DNA of 7,814 bases from Chloroflexota bacterium (GTDB taxonomy: Bacteria; Chloroflexota; Dehalococcoidia; JACPPY01), in assembly GCA_016189825.1 (NCBI GenBank), contig JACPRR010000194.1:1-7814 (forward strand), written 5' to 3'. Both the position numbers and the translations under genes were made by a program. The notes below the pieces were generated by a model. That model searched no databases. It was given only the letters and a program-made list of their open reading frames with translations, and was not told the origin of the DNA. This document shows, in pieces, positions 1 to 6,240 of the stretch (the first letter of the stretch is position 1; each line of letters starts with the position of its first letter).

Positions 1-2
1 GG

Positions 3-317
3 GCAGCGGTCATGATTACAGGCGTGGTTTTCACGGGACTTGGTCACGGTATTTCTTCGCCGGCGGCCAACAACGCCTGCATCGAGCTAATGCCCGATCG
101 GATTGCGACTATCACCGGTGTCAGGAGCACCTTCAGGAAAGCCGGACAGGCAGTCGGCATTGCGGTTGCGGCGCTGGTGCTCGATCTTTCCGGCAACCTG
201 CTTCTGGGATTCCGGTACGTCTTCATTGGCGCGGCGCTGGTAACCCTGATCACGCTGCCAAGCATATTCGCTATGCCGCGGTCTCCGTGTGACGTGCCCA
301 GGGACATCCGGGCATGA
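3..317 (+). CDS. MFS transporter, C-terminal fragment (5' end outside window)
   Basis: The frame is open from the window edge and ends at TGA 315-317, giving about 104 residues of the C-terminal end of a membrane transporter; the internal ATG at 12 is probably not the start. Two hydrophobic stretches can be seen: an N-terminal one rich in Gly and small residues (GVVFTGLGHGISSPAANNA) and a C-terminal one (YVFIGAALVTLITLPSIFA). Between them lies a GVRSTFRKAGQAVGIAVAAL segment. The pattern of an Arg, a Gly-rich helix start and GIA resembles the last helices of 14-TM drug:H+ antiporter (DHA2-like) MFS proteins. The tail after the last helix (MPRSPCDVP...) is short and polar, as expected for a cytosolic end. 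The gene converges on cobB with only 10 nt between stop codons and no evident terminator. The substrate cannot be inferred. MFS membership is fairly likely and the subfamily uncertain. Confidence 0.72.
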   Translation, partial: AAVMITGVVFTGLGHGISSPAANNACIELMPDRIATITGVRSTFRKAGQAVGIAVAALVLDLSGNLLLGFRYVFIGAALVTLITLPSIFAMPRSPCDVPRDIRA

Positions 318-327
318 GCTAGCCCGG

Positions 328-1698
328 TTAGAGGCGACCTTCCCGGAACAGCCGGCAGTTTCTGATGAACCGCCTTGCCATTGCGGGCCGGCTACCGATG
401 TGGAGATGGACGTAGGAGGCGAGTGTATTCTTCACCGTAAAGCCCTCAATGCTACGTCCCCTACCGGCGATCTCGTAGGCGTTGCCGCCGGGGCTGTCCT
501 CCAGGACAGACCAATGGAACTCGTGTCCGCGGACGGTCTCTCCCTTCTCCAGCAGGGGACCGTCCGTCAGCGCAGTCACGGTGCGATACCCCAGGTTCAG
601 GGCCGGCCTGTCAATGCGGCTGGACGCCGGAATGACTCCAGCCATCCGGCGGAGGGTTCCATGGAAGTCCCGGACCGACCTCCCAAGGTACATCAGACCT
701 CCGCATTCCGCGTAGACTGGCATGCCCGCCTGTGCCGCGTCCAGCACGGCGCGCCTCATCGATACGTTTGCCTCCAGCCTGTCGGCGTACAGCTCCGGGA
801 AGCCGCCGCCCAAATACAATCCATTCGTCCCTGCCGGCAAGGCGCCATCGTCGAGCGGGCTGAAGGGGGCCAGCTCTGCGCCCCAGGCGGCAAGTAGGTC
901 GAGACCGTCCTGGTAGTAGAAGCTGAATGCCATGTCCCGGGCAATGGCAATTGTGGCCATGGCCGGCAGGGGATGATCAGGAAATATTGATGGCAACTCC
1001 GTTGTCCCGGGGCTGGTATGTTCTGCCAGCGCGAGAATGCGCTCGATGACCATGGTAGCCTGGCACTGGGCGGCGAGCTGGTCCAGGTACTCTTGAGTCG
1101 CAGGCTTTTCGGCGGCGGGCACCAGCCCGAGATGCCTCTCTGGCTGTGCAAGGTCCTGCCGCTTCGGCAGGTACCCGAGCGCGGGTACACCGGTCGAACC
1201 CTCGATCGCCTGCTTGCACAGCGAAAAATGGTTTTCGCTTCCTATGTTATTGAGGATAACTCCCGCCAGGTGAAGCTGAGGAGCAAAGCCGGCATAGCCC
1301 TTGACCATCGCACCGAGGCTGCGGCACGTGCCCGATGCGTCCAGGACCAACAGTACCGGCGCCCCGAGCATCTCCGCTATCTCCGCGGTGCTGCCCTCAT
1401 TGCTGAGCGGTGAGGAGCCATCGAATAGCCCCATGACGCCCTCGATGACTCCAATGTCCCTGCCATTTTGGGCGCGGACAAAGAGTTCCACCACTGCCTG
1501 TCCGGGCAGGAGCCAGGTGTCCAGGTTTCGGGAGAAGGTTCCCGTGGCCCTGGTATGGTGACTGGGGTCGATGTAGTCGGGCCCGGCCTTGAATGGTTGA
1601 ACTTTCAGGCCCCGGCCTGCCAGCGCGGCCATGAGCCCGACGGCTATGGTCGTCTTGCCGACGCCGCTGGCCGCGCCGGCGATCACGATGGTCTTCAT
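328..1698 (-). CDS. cobB: Cobyrinate a,c-diamide synthase (CobB/CbiA family)
   Basis: This 456-residue protein has full family length. Known role of the family: ATP-dependent, glutamine-fed amidation of the a and c side chains of cobyrinate in corrin (vitamin B12) synthesis, in the cytosol. Seen in the sequence: an N-terminal dethiobiotin-synthetase-like domain with P-loop GAASGVGKT (8-16), the family signature KAGPDYIDP (37-45) and EGVMGLFDG (86-94). The C-terminal type-1-like glutaminase domain has LGGGFPE (296-302), nucleophile Cys332 in AECGGLMYLG, GHEFHWS (391-397) and the His pair in SYVHLH (428-433). I chose ATG 1698 because residue 1 then falls just before the P-loop, and because a promoter lies between it and the upstream in-frame ATG at 1815, whose 39 extra residues look non-coding. 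No other corrin gene is adjacent, so the same fold could act in salvage or on a related tetrapyrrole (CfbB-like, Ni-sirohydrochlorin). The family call is firm; the exact substrate is inferred. Confidence 0.94.
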   Translation of the reverse strand: MKTIVIAGAASGVGKTTIAVGLMAALAGRGLKVQPFKAGPDYIDPSHHTRATGTFSRNLDTWLLPGQAVVELFVRAQNGRDIGVIEGVMGLFDGSSPLSNEGSTAEIAEMLGAPVLLVLDASGTCRSLGAMVKGYAGFAPQLHLAGVILNNIGSENHFSLCKQAIEGSTGVPALGYLPKRQDLAQPERHLGLVPAAEKPATQEYLDQLAAQCQATMVIERILALAEHTSPGTTELPSIFPDHPLPAMATIAIARDMAFSFYYQDGLDLLAAWGAELAPFSPLDDGALPAGTNGLYLGGGFPELYADRLEANVSMRRAVLDAAQAGMPVYAECGGLMYLGRSVRDFHGTLRRMAGVIPASSRIDRPALNLGYRTVTALTDGPLLEKGETVRGHEFHWSVLEDSPGGNAYEIAGRGRSIEGFTVKNTLASYVHLHIGSRPAMARRFIRNCRLFREGRL

Positions 1699-1729
1699 GG
1701 CGCCCCATGTCCGCCGTGCTGCATGCGAG

Positions 1730-1758
1730 ATTGTACAGGACGGTGAGATGTTAGCCAA
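1730..1758 (-). promoter_or_regulatory. Putative sigma70 promoter of cobB
   Basis: Read on the minus strand, TTGGCT (1753-1758) is followed after 17 nt by TACAAT (1730-1735). The -10 matches the consensus at 5 of 6 positions and the -35 keeps the TTG. The predicted start of transcription, near 1722, leaves a leader of about 24 nt before the cobB ATG at 1698. This supports that start over the longer reading frame. No riboswitch-sized leader lies between promoter and gene, so a cobalamin riboswitch is not evident. Confidence 0.5.
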
Positions 1759-1969
1759 GCATCGCTTTTCGTGTCGGCTCTGGTCATGAAAATGGGTAGG
1801 CTTCGACGGGTGCAAAATAATTCATGAATTCTCGCCATGGGGAGGCGCTGTATACTTTACAACCATTATCCCGGGGAGCGTGGTATCAGGTTGCTCATAG
1901 CATGCGGTCGGTGCGTGCGAAAATGGGGAGGGTGGTTGCCGAGGGTGTGCGGCGGGGGCGCGGGACCAC

Positions 1970-1997
1970 TTGACAGCCTGGAAGTTGGCGATATAAT
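1970..1997 (+). promoter_or_regulatory. Near-perfect sigma70 promoter, target gene unclear
   Basis: TTGACA at 1970-1975 and TATAAT at 1992-1997 both match the housekeeping consensus exactly, with a 16-nt spacer (17 is optimal). In DNA this GC-rich such a pair is unlikely to arise by chance, so it probably fires rightwards, with a start near 2004. Downstream there is an AGAGGGG Shine-Dalgarno-like stretch (2045-2051) and a TTG at 2057. No recognised gene follows. It could drive the small ORF at 2057-2554 or an uncharacterised RNA. Confidence 0.6.
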
Positions 1998-2056
1998 AGC
2001 CGCGTTTGTTGAGTCCGGTCAGACAGCGTTCGTCCGGGCGCGAAAGAGGGGCATCA

Positions 2057-2554
2057 TTGGTTATCAACCGCCGACTCCTGCTGAACCGCCGTACAATGAG
2101 GATCGTGGCGGTCGGCCTGCTGGCTTTCCCGGAGCCGCTTCTGAGCGGCGTCTTTGGACTTGCCCTGTTTGCGTTGTCGTTCGTGCTTCCTAGCCGGTGC
2201 GAAGACGAAGGCAGGGCGTCCACGTGCGGCTGCGACTTCCACCGACGCGCGTTCCCCGGCCGTCAGGTAATGGGCGCCGGGGCGCTGGTACATGTACGAA
2301 GGTGGATAGTTCCCAAGGTGTCCACGCACGCCAGGTATGAGTTGGAGCGATATGGCTTTGTCCCTGCCGGGCTGCCTCGTGTGGAGCCCGCCGGCAACCT
2401 CAGCAACGCGCCGGCGGCAAGCTGTTCGGGCTATCCTGTTGGCTGGCATACATGGCCGAAGCTTGAGGGCGCTCTCCTGCGCAGGCTCGGGGGCTTCGGT
2501 ACCACCGCGGCAGTGAAATGCGAGTGGATCCGCGCGGCCGGCGCAGCCCGCTGA
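2057..2554 (+). CDS. Hypothetical protein with one hydrophobic N-terminal segment (doubtful)
   Basis: This open frame would start at TTG 2057, five nt after an AGAGGGG Shine-Dalgarno-like stretch (2045-2051) and about 53 nt after the predicted transcription start of the consensus promoter. It gives 165 residues. The N-terminus is basic (several Arg in residues 5-15), followed by a hydrophobic stretch at about 16-44 (IVAVGLLAF, then VFGLALFALSFVLP). That pattern suits a membrane anchor or an N-in helix pair. The rest is Arg/Gly/Ala-rich with scattered Cys and Trp and has no motif I recognise. Overlapping open frames on the minus strand (2054-2449 and 1822-2223) show it could be chance. The argument for coding rests on the promoter, the ribosome site and the hydrophobic N-terminus; the argument against is the lack of any family and the unremarkable second half. 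No function is proposed. Confidence 0.3.
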   Translation: MVINRRLLLNRRTMRIVAVGLLAFPEPLLSGVFGLALFALSFVLPSRCEDEGRASTCGCDFHRRAFPGRQVMGAGALVHVRRWIVPKVSTHARYELERYGFVPAGLPRVEPAGNLSNAPAASCSGYPVGWHTWPKLEGALLRRLGGFGTTAAVKCEWIRAAGAAR

Positions 2555-2640
2555 AGCACTACTCCTCTTCGGCCCTTCCCTTATCCTTCCTAGTACCTGC
2601 TTGTATTATTTCGCGTAATGGTTGCGGCGGGAACAGCTCT

Positions 2641-2663
2641 CCCTCTCCCTTCGAGGGAGAGGG
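2641..2663. repeat. Perfect 10-bp stem hairpin inside the repeat element
   Basis: CCCTCTCCCT (2641-2650) and AGGGAGAGGG (2654-2663) are exact inverted copies separated by a TCG loop. The stem is stable in RNA from either strand. Read on the minus strand it lies about 100 nt past the ispE stop. There is no T-run after it, so a classical rho-independent terminator is not supported. Confidence 0.7.
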
Positions 2664-2710
2664 TAGGGTGACTGGCTAGCATTGGCGGCAAGAAGCCCCC
2701 TCTCCTTAGT

Positions 2711-2730
2711 CCTCTCCCCGGGGGGAGAGG
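2711..2730. repeat. Perfect 9-bp stem hairpin inside the repeat element
   Basis: CCTCTCCCC (2711-2719) pairs with GGGGAGAGG (2722-2730) around a 2-nt GG; in practice the loop would open by another pair or two. The sequence echoes the hairpin at 2641-2663, suggesting internal duplication or a shared hairpin motif. It is the first strong structure past the ispE stop (34 nt), so it may protect or end the rsmA-ispE message, but it has no T-run. Confidence 0.65.
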
Positions 2731-2763
2731 CGAGCCCATTACGCTTAGCCGTGCAACTAAGTA

Positions 2764-3627
2764 CTATGCCTGGCACTGCCGCGAGAGCGTGCGGGTCAGG
2801 CACGGATGAAGGCCCCGCTTCCTGAGGCGGGCGCAGACTTCGGATGCTTCCTCTTTCTGTGAGCACCAGGCGAAGAGAGTAGGACCAGAGCCGGCGAGAT
2901 GGAAGCGGAGGCCGGCGGCTCCCTCAGCTTTGCTCCAGAAGCTGGCGAGGCCGGGAAACGCCACCCGCGCCGCTCCATCGAAGACGTTGTAAAGCATGTC
3001 CGCAGGCAATGGCCGGCACCCGGTAACGCTCATGAGGGCAGCCTGCAGGAATTGCCCGTGGGTGAATGCCTCCGGGCGCAGCGAGGCATAGAGCGTCGCA
3101 GTCTTCGCCTTCAGCTCTGGGAGCGGAGGGAACAGGAGCACCGGCCAGTAGTCCAGTGCGACAGACAGGGGTGTTATCTTCTCGCCCCTGCCTGCGGCGA
3201 TCGCAGTGCCGCCATATACGAAGAACGGGACGTCTGATCCCAATTCCGCGCCAATGTCGGCCATCCGCTCACTGGATAGTCCGAGAGCCCATAGCTCGTC
3301 CAGGCCCGCGATGGTGGCAGCCGCGTCGCTGCTGCCGCCGCCCAACCCCGCGCCGGTGGGGATTACCTTTTCGAGGGTAATGCGAGCCCCTTTGCCAGAC
3401 CGGGTGTGGCGATCGAGCAGGCGCGCGGCCCGCAGAACGAGGTTGTCTTCGCTGGCAAGCCTGGGGTCTTTGCATGCCAGGGAGATGCCGTTGCCCGGCT
3501 CGAAAGTGAGCAGGTCAAAAAGGTCGATGGCCTGCATGAGGCTGCGGACTTCGTGGTAGCCGTCGGGCCTTTTGCCGAGCACTTCAAGCGTGAGGTTAAG
3601 CTTGGCCGGGGCGCGCAGCACGATCAT
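2764..3627 (-). CDS. ispE: 4-diphosphocytidyl-2-C-methyl-D-erythritol kinase
   Basis: This 287-residue cytosolic GHMP-family kinase has normal length for IspE. Known role: ATP-dependent phosphorylation of the 2-hydroxyl of CDP-methylerythritol, the fourth step of the MEP (non-mevalonate) isoprenoid pathway. All three GHMP motifs are visible: APAKLNLTLEV with Lys9, then KRPDGYHEV (19-27); the ATP-binding PTGAGLGGGSSDAA (90-103); and LAGSGPTLFA (244-253). GSDVPFF (130-136) carries the expected catalytic Asp132. ATG 3627 was preferred to the in-frame ATG at 3675 because it begins directly at the conserved N-terminus and overlaps the rsmA stop as ATGA. That overlap implies translational coupling and a shared message. 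The gene ends just before the repeat element at 2613-2744. Its presence implies isoprenoids are made by the MEP route. Confidence 0.96.
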   Translation of the reverse strand: MIVLRAPAKLNLTLEVLGKRPDGYHEVRSLMQAIDLFDLLTFEPGNGISLACKDPRLASEDNLVLRAARLLDRHTRSGKGARITLEKVIPTGAGLGGGSSDAAATIAGLDELWALGLSSERMADIGAELGSDVPFFVYGGTAIAAGRGEKITPLSVALDYWPVLLFPPLPELKAKTATLYASLRPEAFTHGQFLQAALMSVTGCRPLPADMLYNVFDGAARVAFPGLASFWSKAEGAAGLRFHLAGSGPTLFAWCSQKEEASEVCARLRKRGLHPCLTRTLSRQCQA

Positions 3628-4433
3628 GCCAGGGCCTCGTTGGACTGAGAAACAACGTCCCACAGCATGGCCCATTCCCTCAGCGTGACTGTTTCAGCAC
3701 GTCGATGAGGGTCGATGCCTGCGCGAGATAGCCATTCGCCTGCCTGGGCAGGCGAAACTCGAAGCCCGTGGGCAAGTGAGTTCGATAGCTGCTTTCTGGG
3801 CTGTGCAAACCCATCGGCGACGAAGGCGAAGAAGGCCTCGGGGTCAAGGACTTCCACCTGCGGCGTCTCGTACGGTTTCAGACGGACGATGGCCGAGGTC
3901 ACCTTGGGCGGTGGGGAGATCCTCTGTGGGGGGACCTCGGCGACGATCTCGGCGCGGGCGTAGAATTGGACCATCACGCTGAGGAGCCGCATCTTGTCCG
4001 GCGGCGCCGCGATCTCCTGAGCCACTTCCCGTTGGGTCATTATGACGACCAACGAGGGTTTTGTGGGCGCCGAGAGGAAGCGCCTCAGCGTGGGCGAGGC
4101 AATGTTGTAAGGAAGGTTCGATACCACTTTGTAGTGGCTGCCGGGCGGCAGCTCTTTCCATGGCTCGATGCGCAGGATGTCGCCGCGGACGATGCTCACG
4201 TTGGGCCAGTTTCCTAACGACCGCTCAAGCATGGAGGCCAGGGCATCATCCAGTTCGACGGCGATAACCTTCTTGGTCCGCTCCGCAAGCGCCCGTGTGA
4301 GCACGCCAAGCCCCGGGCCGATCTCGACGACGGTGTCGTCCCGGGAGAGCTGTGCCGCTTCAAGTATTACACCCAGCACGCCTTCGTCAACGAGGAAGTT
4401 CTGCCCGAGCGCTTTCTTGGGTGAGGCGCCCAT
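3624..4433 (-). CDS. rsmA: 16S rRNA (adenine-1518/1519-N6) dimethyltransferase
   Basis: RsmA/KsgA dimethylates two adjacent adenines in the 3'-terminal hairpin of 16S rRNA during late 30S assembly, using S-adenosylmethionine. From ATG 4433 the protein is 269 residues. Visible are KKALGQNFLVD (6-16), SAM-binding motif I VEIGPGLGVLT (36-46), VELDD (59-63), the catalytic NLPYN (106-110), RISPPPKVTSA (171-181) and FAQPRKQLSNSL (209-220). The start is uncertain. The in-frame residues just upstream (SRNIERAKSLLNR) resemble the first helix seen in the family, but the only other ordinary start codon is GTG 4622, which lies inside the 3' end of the SRP RNA; otherwise a rare ATT or ATC would be needed. 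No strong Shine-Dalgarno stands before ATG 4433. It shares a 4-nt ATGA overlap with ispE downstream, a common gene pair. Confidence 0.94.
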   Translation of the reverse strand: MGASPKKALGQNFLVDEGVLGVILEAAQLSRDDTVVEIGPGLGVLTRALAERTKKVIAVELDDALASMLERSLGNWPNVSIVRGDILRIEPWKELPPGSHYKVVSNLPYNIASPTLRRFLSAPTKPSLVVIMTQREVAQEIAAPPDKMRLLSVMVQFYARAEIVAEVPPQRISPPPKVTSAIVRLKPYETPQVEVLDPEAFFAFVADGFAQPRKQLSNSLAHGLRVSPAQAGEWLSRAGIDPHRRAETVTLREWAMLWDVVSQSNEALA

Positions 4434-4610
4434 ACGGTTGAGCAGGCTCTTGGCGCGCTCAATGTTCCTTGAGACGCGGACGGTATCGTCCGGGTCGATT
4501 CTGGTTAACCTGGTCTTTTGAGCAACTATCGGATAGCGCCTCGCTTTTCCGTAGGGGTTGGCGCGCGTTCCCTGAGGACGTTGCCGGGGCTCGCCCTCTG
4601 TTCGGAGAAA

Positions 4611-4881
4611 GCGGCCGTGCACCCGTTGTCGACCCGTGTCTCTACGGCCTACTCTGCCCGTTGGCTCCTGCCAGGAAACCCTGCGGCACCCAGAGCTCTC
4701 TATTTACCGCTGCTTCCTTCCGGACCTGACGGGGTTCATAGCACTCTGCCGCGCAGGACCCAGCCCTCATCGCCGATGGACAGAGCGGTATGTGGAGACA
4801 CAGATCTCGAACAGGGATTCAGCCCCGCTATAGCGGATTGCGGGTGCAGGGCACCGCTAGTTCCCCGCCTAGCACGGCCGC
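4611..4881 (-). ncRNA. ffs: Signal recognition particle RNA, large bacterial (Alu-domain) type
   Basis: This is the RNA scaffold of SRP, which binds Ffh and targets nascent membrane and secreted proteins. On the minus strand the conserved S-domain tip is clear: GTCAGG, then TCCGGAAGGA with its GGAA tetraloop, then AGCAGCGGTAA (about 4704-4731). Flanking it are CCTGCGCGGCA and TGCCGCAGGG, which pair as the long helix. The 5' part has GTGCTAGGCGGGGAACTAGC and GGTGCCCTGCACCCGCAATC, followed by GGGCTGAATCCC. From memory this matches the Alu domain of the Bacillus subtilis scRNA. The ends are set by a perfect 10-bp closing helix: GCGGCCGTGC at the 5' end (4872-4881) and GCACGGCCGC at the 3' end (4611-4620). 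The resulting 271 nt equals the Bacillus RNA, not the roughly 100-nt short form. Exact ends may shift by a few nt, and a short TTTCT follows the closing helix. It lies between the cysteine desulfurase gene and rsmA and has its own promoter. Confidence 0.93.
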
Positions 4882-4888
4882 CACAGGT

Positions 4889-4917
4889 ATCTTATGCGCG
4901 GCCGAAAGGGCTGTCAA
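4889..4917 (-). promoter_or_regulatory. Strong sigma70 promoter of the SRP RNA
   Basis: On the minus strand TTGACA (4912-4917) and TAAGAT (4889-4894) are separated by exactly 17 nt. The -35 is perfect and the -10 matches at 5 of 6 positions. The -10 ends 8 nt before the first base of the predicted RNA (4881), which is the usual distance to a transcription start. This independently supports the 5' end assigned to the SRP RNA and a high transcription rate. rsmA and ispE may be reached by read-through from it. Confidence 0.8.
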
Positions 4918-4992
4918 GAATCCAGAAGGGGGCCATATTGCCTAGTCGCGTAGAAAAGGAGAAATCTTCCGCGATGGCGCGCAGAAATGGAC

Positions 4993-6180
4993 CTATGCAG
5001 ACTTTTTCCTGGCCCTGCCCACGGGCGACATCGCGCGAAGCCGCTCTACGATCTGCGTCAGGACGTTGAGCACTTCGTCGACCTCGGCCTCGGTGTTTTC
5101 GTGGCCGAAGGTAAAGCGGACACTCCCGTGGGCGATGTCGTGGGGCACGCCCATGGCAAGGAGACAGTGCGAGGGGTCAAGAGACCCTGAGGTGCATGCC
5201 GAGCCGCTGGTGGCGGCGATATTGGCGAAGTCAAGGTGGAGCAGTATTGCCTCTCCCTCGACGTACATAAAGCAGAAACTGGCGTTGTTGGGCAGACGCA
5301 TCTCGGGGTGGCCGGTGAGCTGGACATCCGGGATCCTCGCCTCGACTCCAGCGATGAAGCAGTCCCGCAACCGGCGGCAGGTCGCGTTATTGGCTTCCCG
5401 GTTTTCAGTCGCCAGTCTGAGCGCGGCCGCGGCGCCGACTATGCCCGGCACGTTCTCAGTGCCCGCGCGCCGGTTCATCTCCTGGGCTCCTCCTTTCTGC
5501 TGCGGCGAGAATGGGGTGCCCTGTTTTACATAAAGGATGCCAACGCCCTTTGGGCCGTAGAACTTATGGGCCGAAAGGGAGAGCATGTCGACGCCGAGTC
5601 GCTCAACATTTATGTCCAGTGATCCGCCGCCTTGAACCGCATCGGTGTGGAAGACGATTCGGCCGGGATGGCTTGTTCTGAGCATCGCGGCGATTTCGGC
5701 GATGGGCTCGATCGTGCCGACCTCGTTGTTCGCGAGCATAATGCTGATGACGGTTGTGCGCGGTGTGATCGCGGCAGCGACAGCCCCGGGGGTGACGATG
5801 CCAGTGCAGTCAACCCGGAGGAGGGTGGTCTCGAACCCGTAGTCCTCCAATTGATGGCAGGTCTCCAGGACCGCATGGTGCTCCACGGAGGAGGTCACGA
5901 TGTGGTTTCCCTTGTCCTTGAGGGCGAAGGCTGCGCCTTTGATCGCCGCGTTGTCGGACTCGGTGCCGCCGCTGGTGAAGATGACTTCCTTGGGCTTGCA
6001 GCCGAGGATATCGGCGACAGTAGAACGGGCATCCTCCACCGCCTTGCGGGCTTCCTGGCCCAGTCCGTAAATCGTCGACGGATTGCCGAACTGCTCCGAG
6101 AAGTAGGGGAGCATCGCTTCAAGGACCTTGGGGTGCACAGGCGTTGTCGCCGCGTGATCCAAATAGATGGTTCTTTTCAT
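4993..6180 (-). CDS. Cysteine desulfurase, NifS/IscS family
   Basis: This is a 395-residue PLP enzyme of class-V aminotransferase fold and normal length. Known role: it removes sulfur from L-cysteine as an enzyme-bound persulfide, giving alanine, and passes the sulfur to Fe-S cluster scaffolds or tRNA-thiolating enzymes. Seen: [11 protein letters not shown] (6-16), [10 protein letters not shown] (68-77), VEHHAV (99-104) with the cofactor-stacking His101, HTDAVQ (178-183) with Asp180, [12 protein letters not shown] (201-212) with Schiff-base Lys206, [13 protein letters not shown] (237-249), and the catalytic Cys329 in the group-I loop [17 protein letters not shown] 6180 is preferred to the in-frame ATG at 6234 because the family begins here and GGTGG stands 7-8 nt upstream. 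It starts 60 nt after speE on the same strand, so it is probably in that operon. No iscU, nifU or iscR is adjacent, so its partner cannot be read from context; iscS or nifS would both be reasonable names. Confidence 0.95.
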   Translation of the reverse strand: MKRTIYLDHAATTPVHPKVLEAMLPYFSEQFGNPSTIYGLGQEARKAVEDARSTVADILGCKPKEVIFTSGGTESDNAAIKGAAFALKDKGNHIVTSSVEHHAVLETCHQLEDYGFETTLLRVDCTGIVTPGAVAAAITPRTTVISIMLANNEVGTIEPIAEIAAMLRTSHPGRIVFHTDAVQGGGSLDINVERLGVDMLSLSAHKFYGPKGVGILYVKQGTPFSPQQKGGAQEMNRRAGTENVPGIVGAAAALRLATENREANNATCRRLRDCFIAGVEARIPDVQLTGHPEMRLPNNASFCFMYVEGEAILLHLDFANIAATSGSACTSGSLDPSHCLLAMGVPHDIAHGSVRFTFGHENTEAEVDEVLNVLTQIVERLRAMSPVGRARKKSA

Positions 6181-6240
6181 CGATTCACCACCAAGACGAT
6201 GGACTTTATGGGGGATTCTAGCAAAGTGTACCAAGCGTGG

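Larger units (their letters stand above)
1759..2610. other. Long region without a recognisable gene
   Basis: Between the cobB promoter and the repeat element next to ispE no recognisable protein or RNA family was found on either strand. Several open frames of 118-182 codons overlap each other on both strands, as expected by chance in GC-rich DNA. Signals present: a 12-bp perfect palindrome AATTCATGAATT (1819-1830) in a small AT-rich patch, a near-consensus plus-strand promoter (1970-1997), and an 8-bp inverted repeat CCGCCGGC/GCCGGCGG (2388-2395 and 2410-2417). The one ORF worth listing (2057-2554) is given separately. The region could be decayed coding sequence, an unrecognised RNA or a lineage-specific gene. 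Confidence 0.55.
2613..2744. repeat. MITE/REP-like element with 9-bp terminal inverted repeats
   Basis: The outer ends are the perfect inverted repeat GCGTAATGG (2613-2621) and CCATTACGC (2736-2744), which enclose 132 bp. Inside are two strong GC hairpins of related purine/pyrimidine-biased sequence (2641-2663 and 2711-2730) separated by a short spacer. There is no coding capacity of note. CCCTCTCCC/GGGAGAGGG hairpins of this style are common as dispersed intergenic repeats in many GC-rich bacteria. The terminal repeats suggest a small non-autonomous element, but no clear target-site duplication was seen. It lies 19 bp beyond the ispE stop codon and could also serve as its transcript end or mRNA stabiliser. 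Confidence 0.55.

Noticed and set aside
289..897. 202-codon plus-strand open frame opposite cobB
   Set aside because: It is antisense to a cobB reading frame with clear P-loop and glutaminase motifs and has no recognisable protein features; it is a shadow of GC-rich coding DNA.
1822..2223. 133-codon minus-strand open frame
   Set aside because: The product is low-complexity Ser/Arg/Pro-rich with no motif, has no good ribosome site and overlaps other equally open frames.
2054..2449. 131-codon minus-strand open frame overlapping the doubtful plus-strand ORF
   Set aside because: No ribosome site or promoter was seen on that strand, and the composition (Arg/Gln/Ala-rich) looks like a translated antisense frame. 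It cannot be excluded, but nothing supports it.
2641..2730. Rho-independent terminator for the rsmA-ispE message
   Set aside because: The hairpins are strong but neither is followed by a T-run on the minus strand, so they are annotated as repeats instead.
2606..2866. 86-codon minus-strand open frame across the repeat element and the ispE end
   Set aside because: It runs through the hairpin repeats and into ispE in another frame; the translation is driven by repeat sequence.
4775..4881. Possible separate tRNA or small RNA upstream of a short SRP RNA
   Set aside because: No cloverleaf could be drawn. The segment reads as the Alu domain of the same SRP RNA, and its 5' strand pairs perfectly with the 3' end at 4611-4620.
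4518..5069. 183-codon plus-strand open frame
   Set aside because: It lies antisense to the SRP RNA and its promoter, which explain the conservation there.
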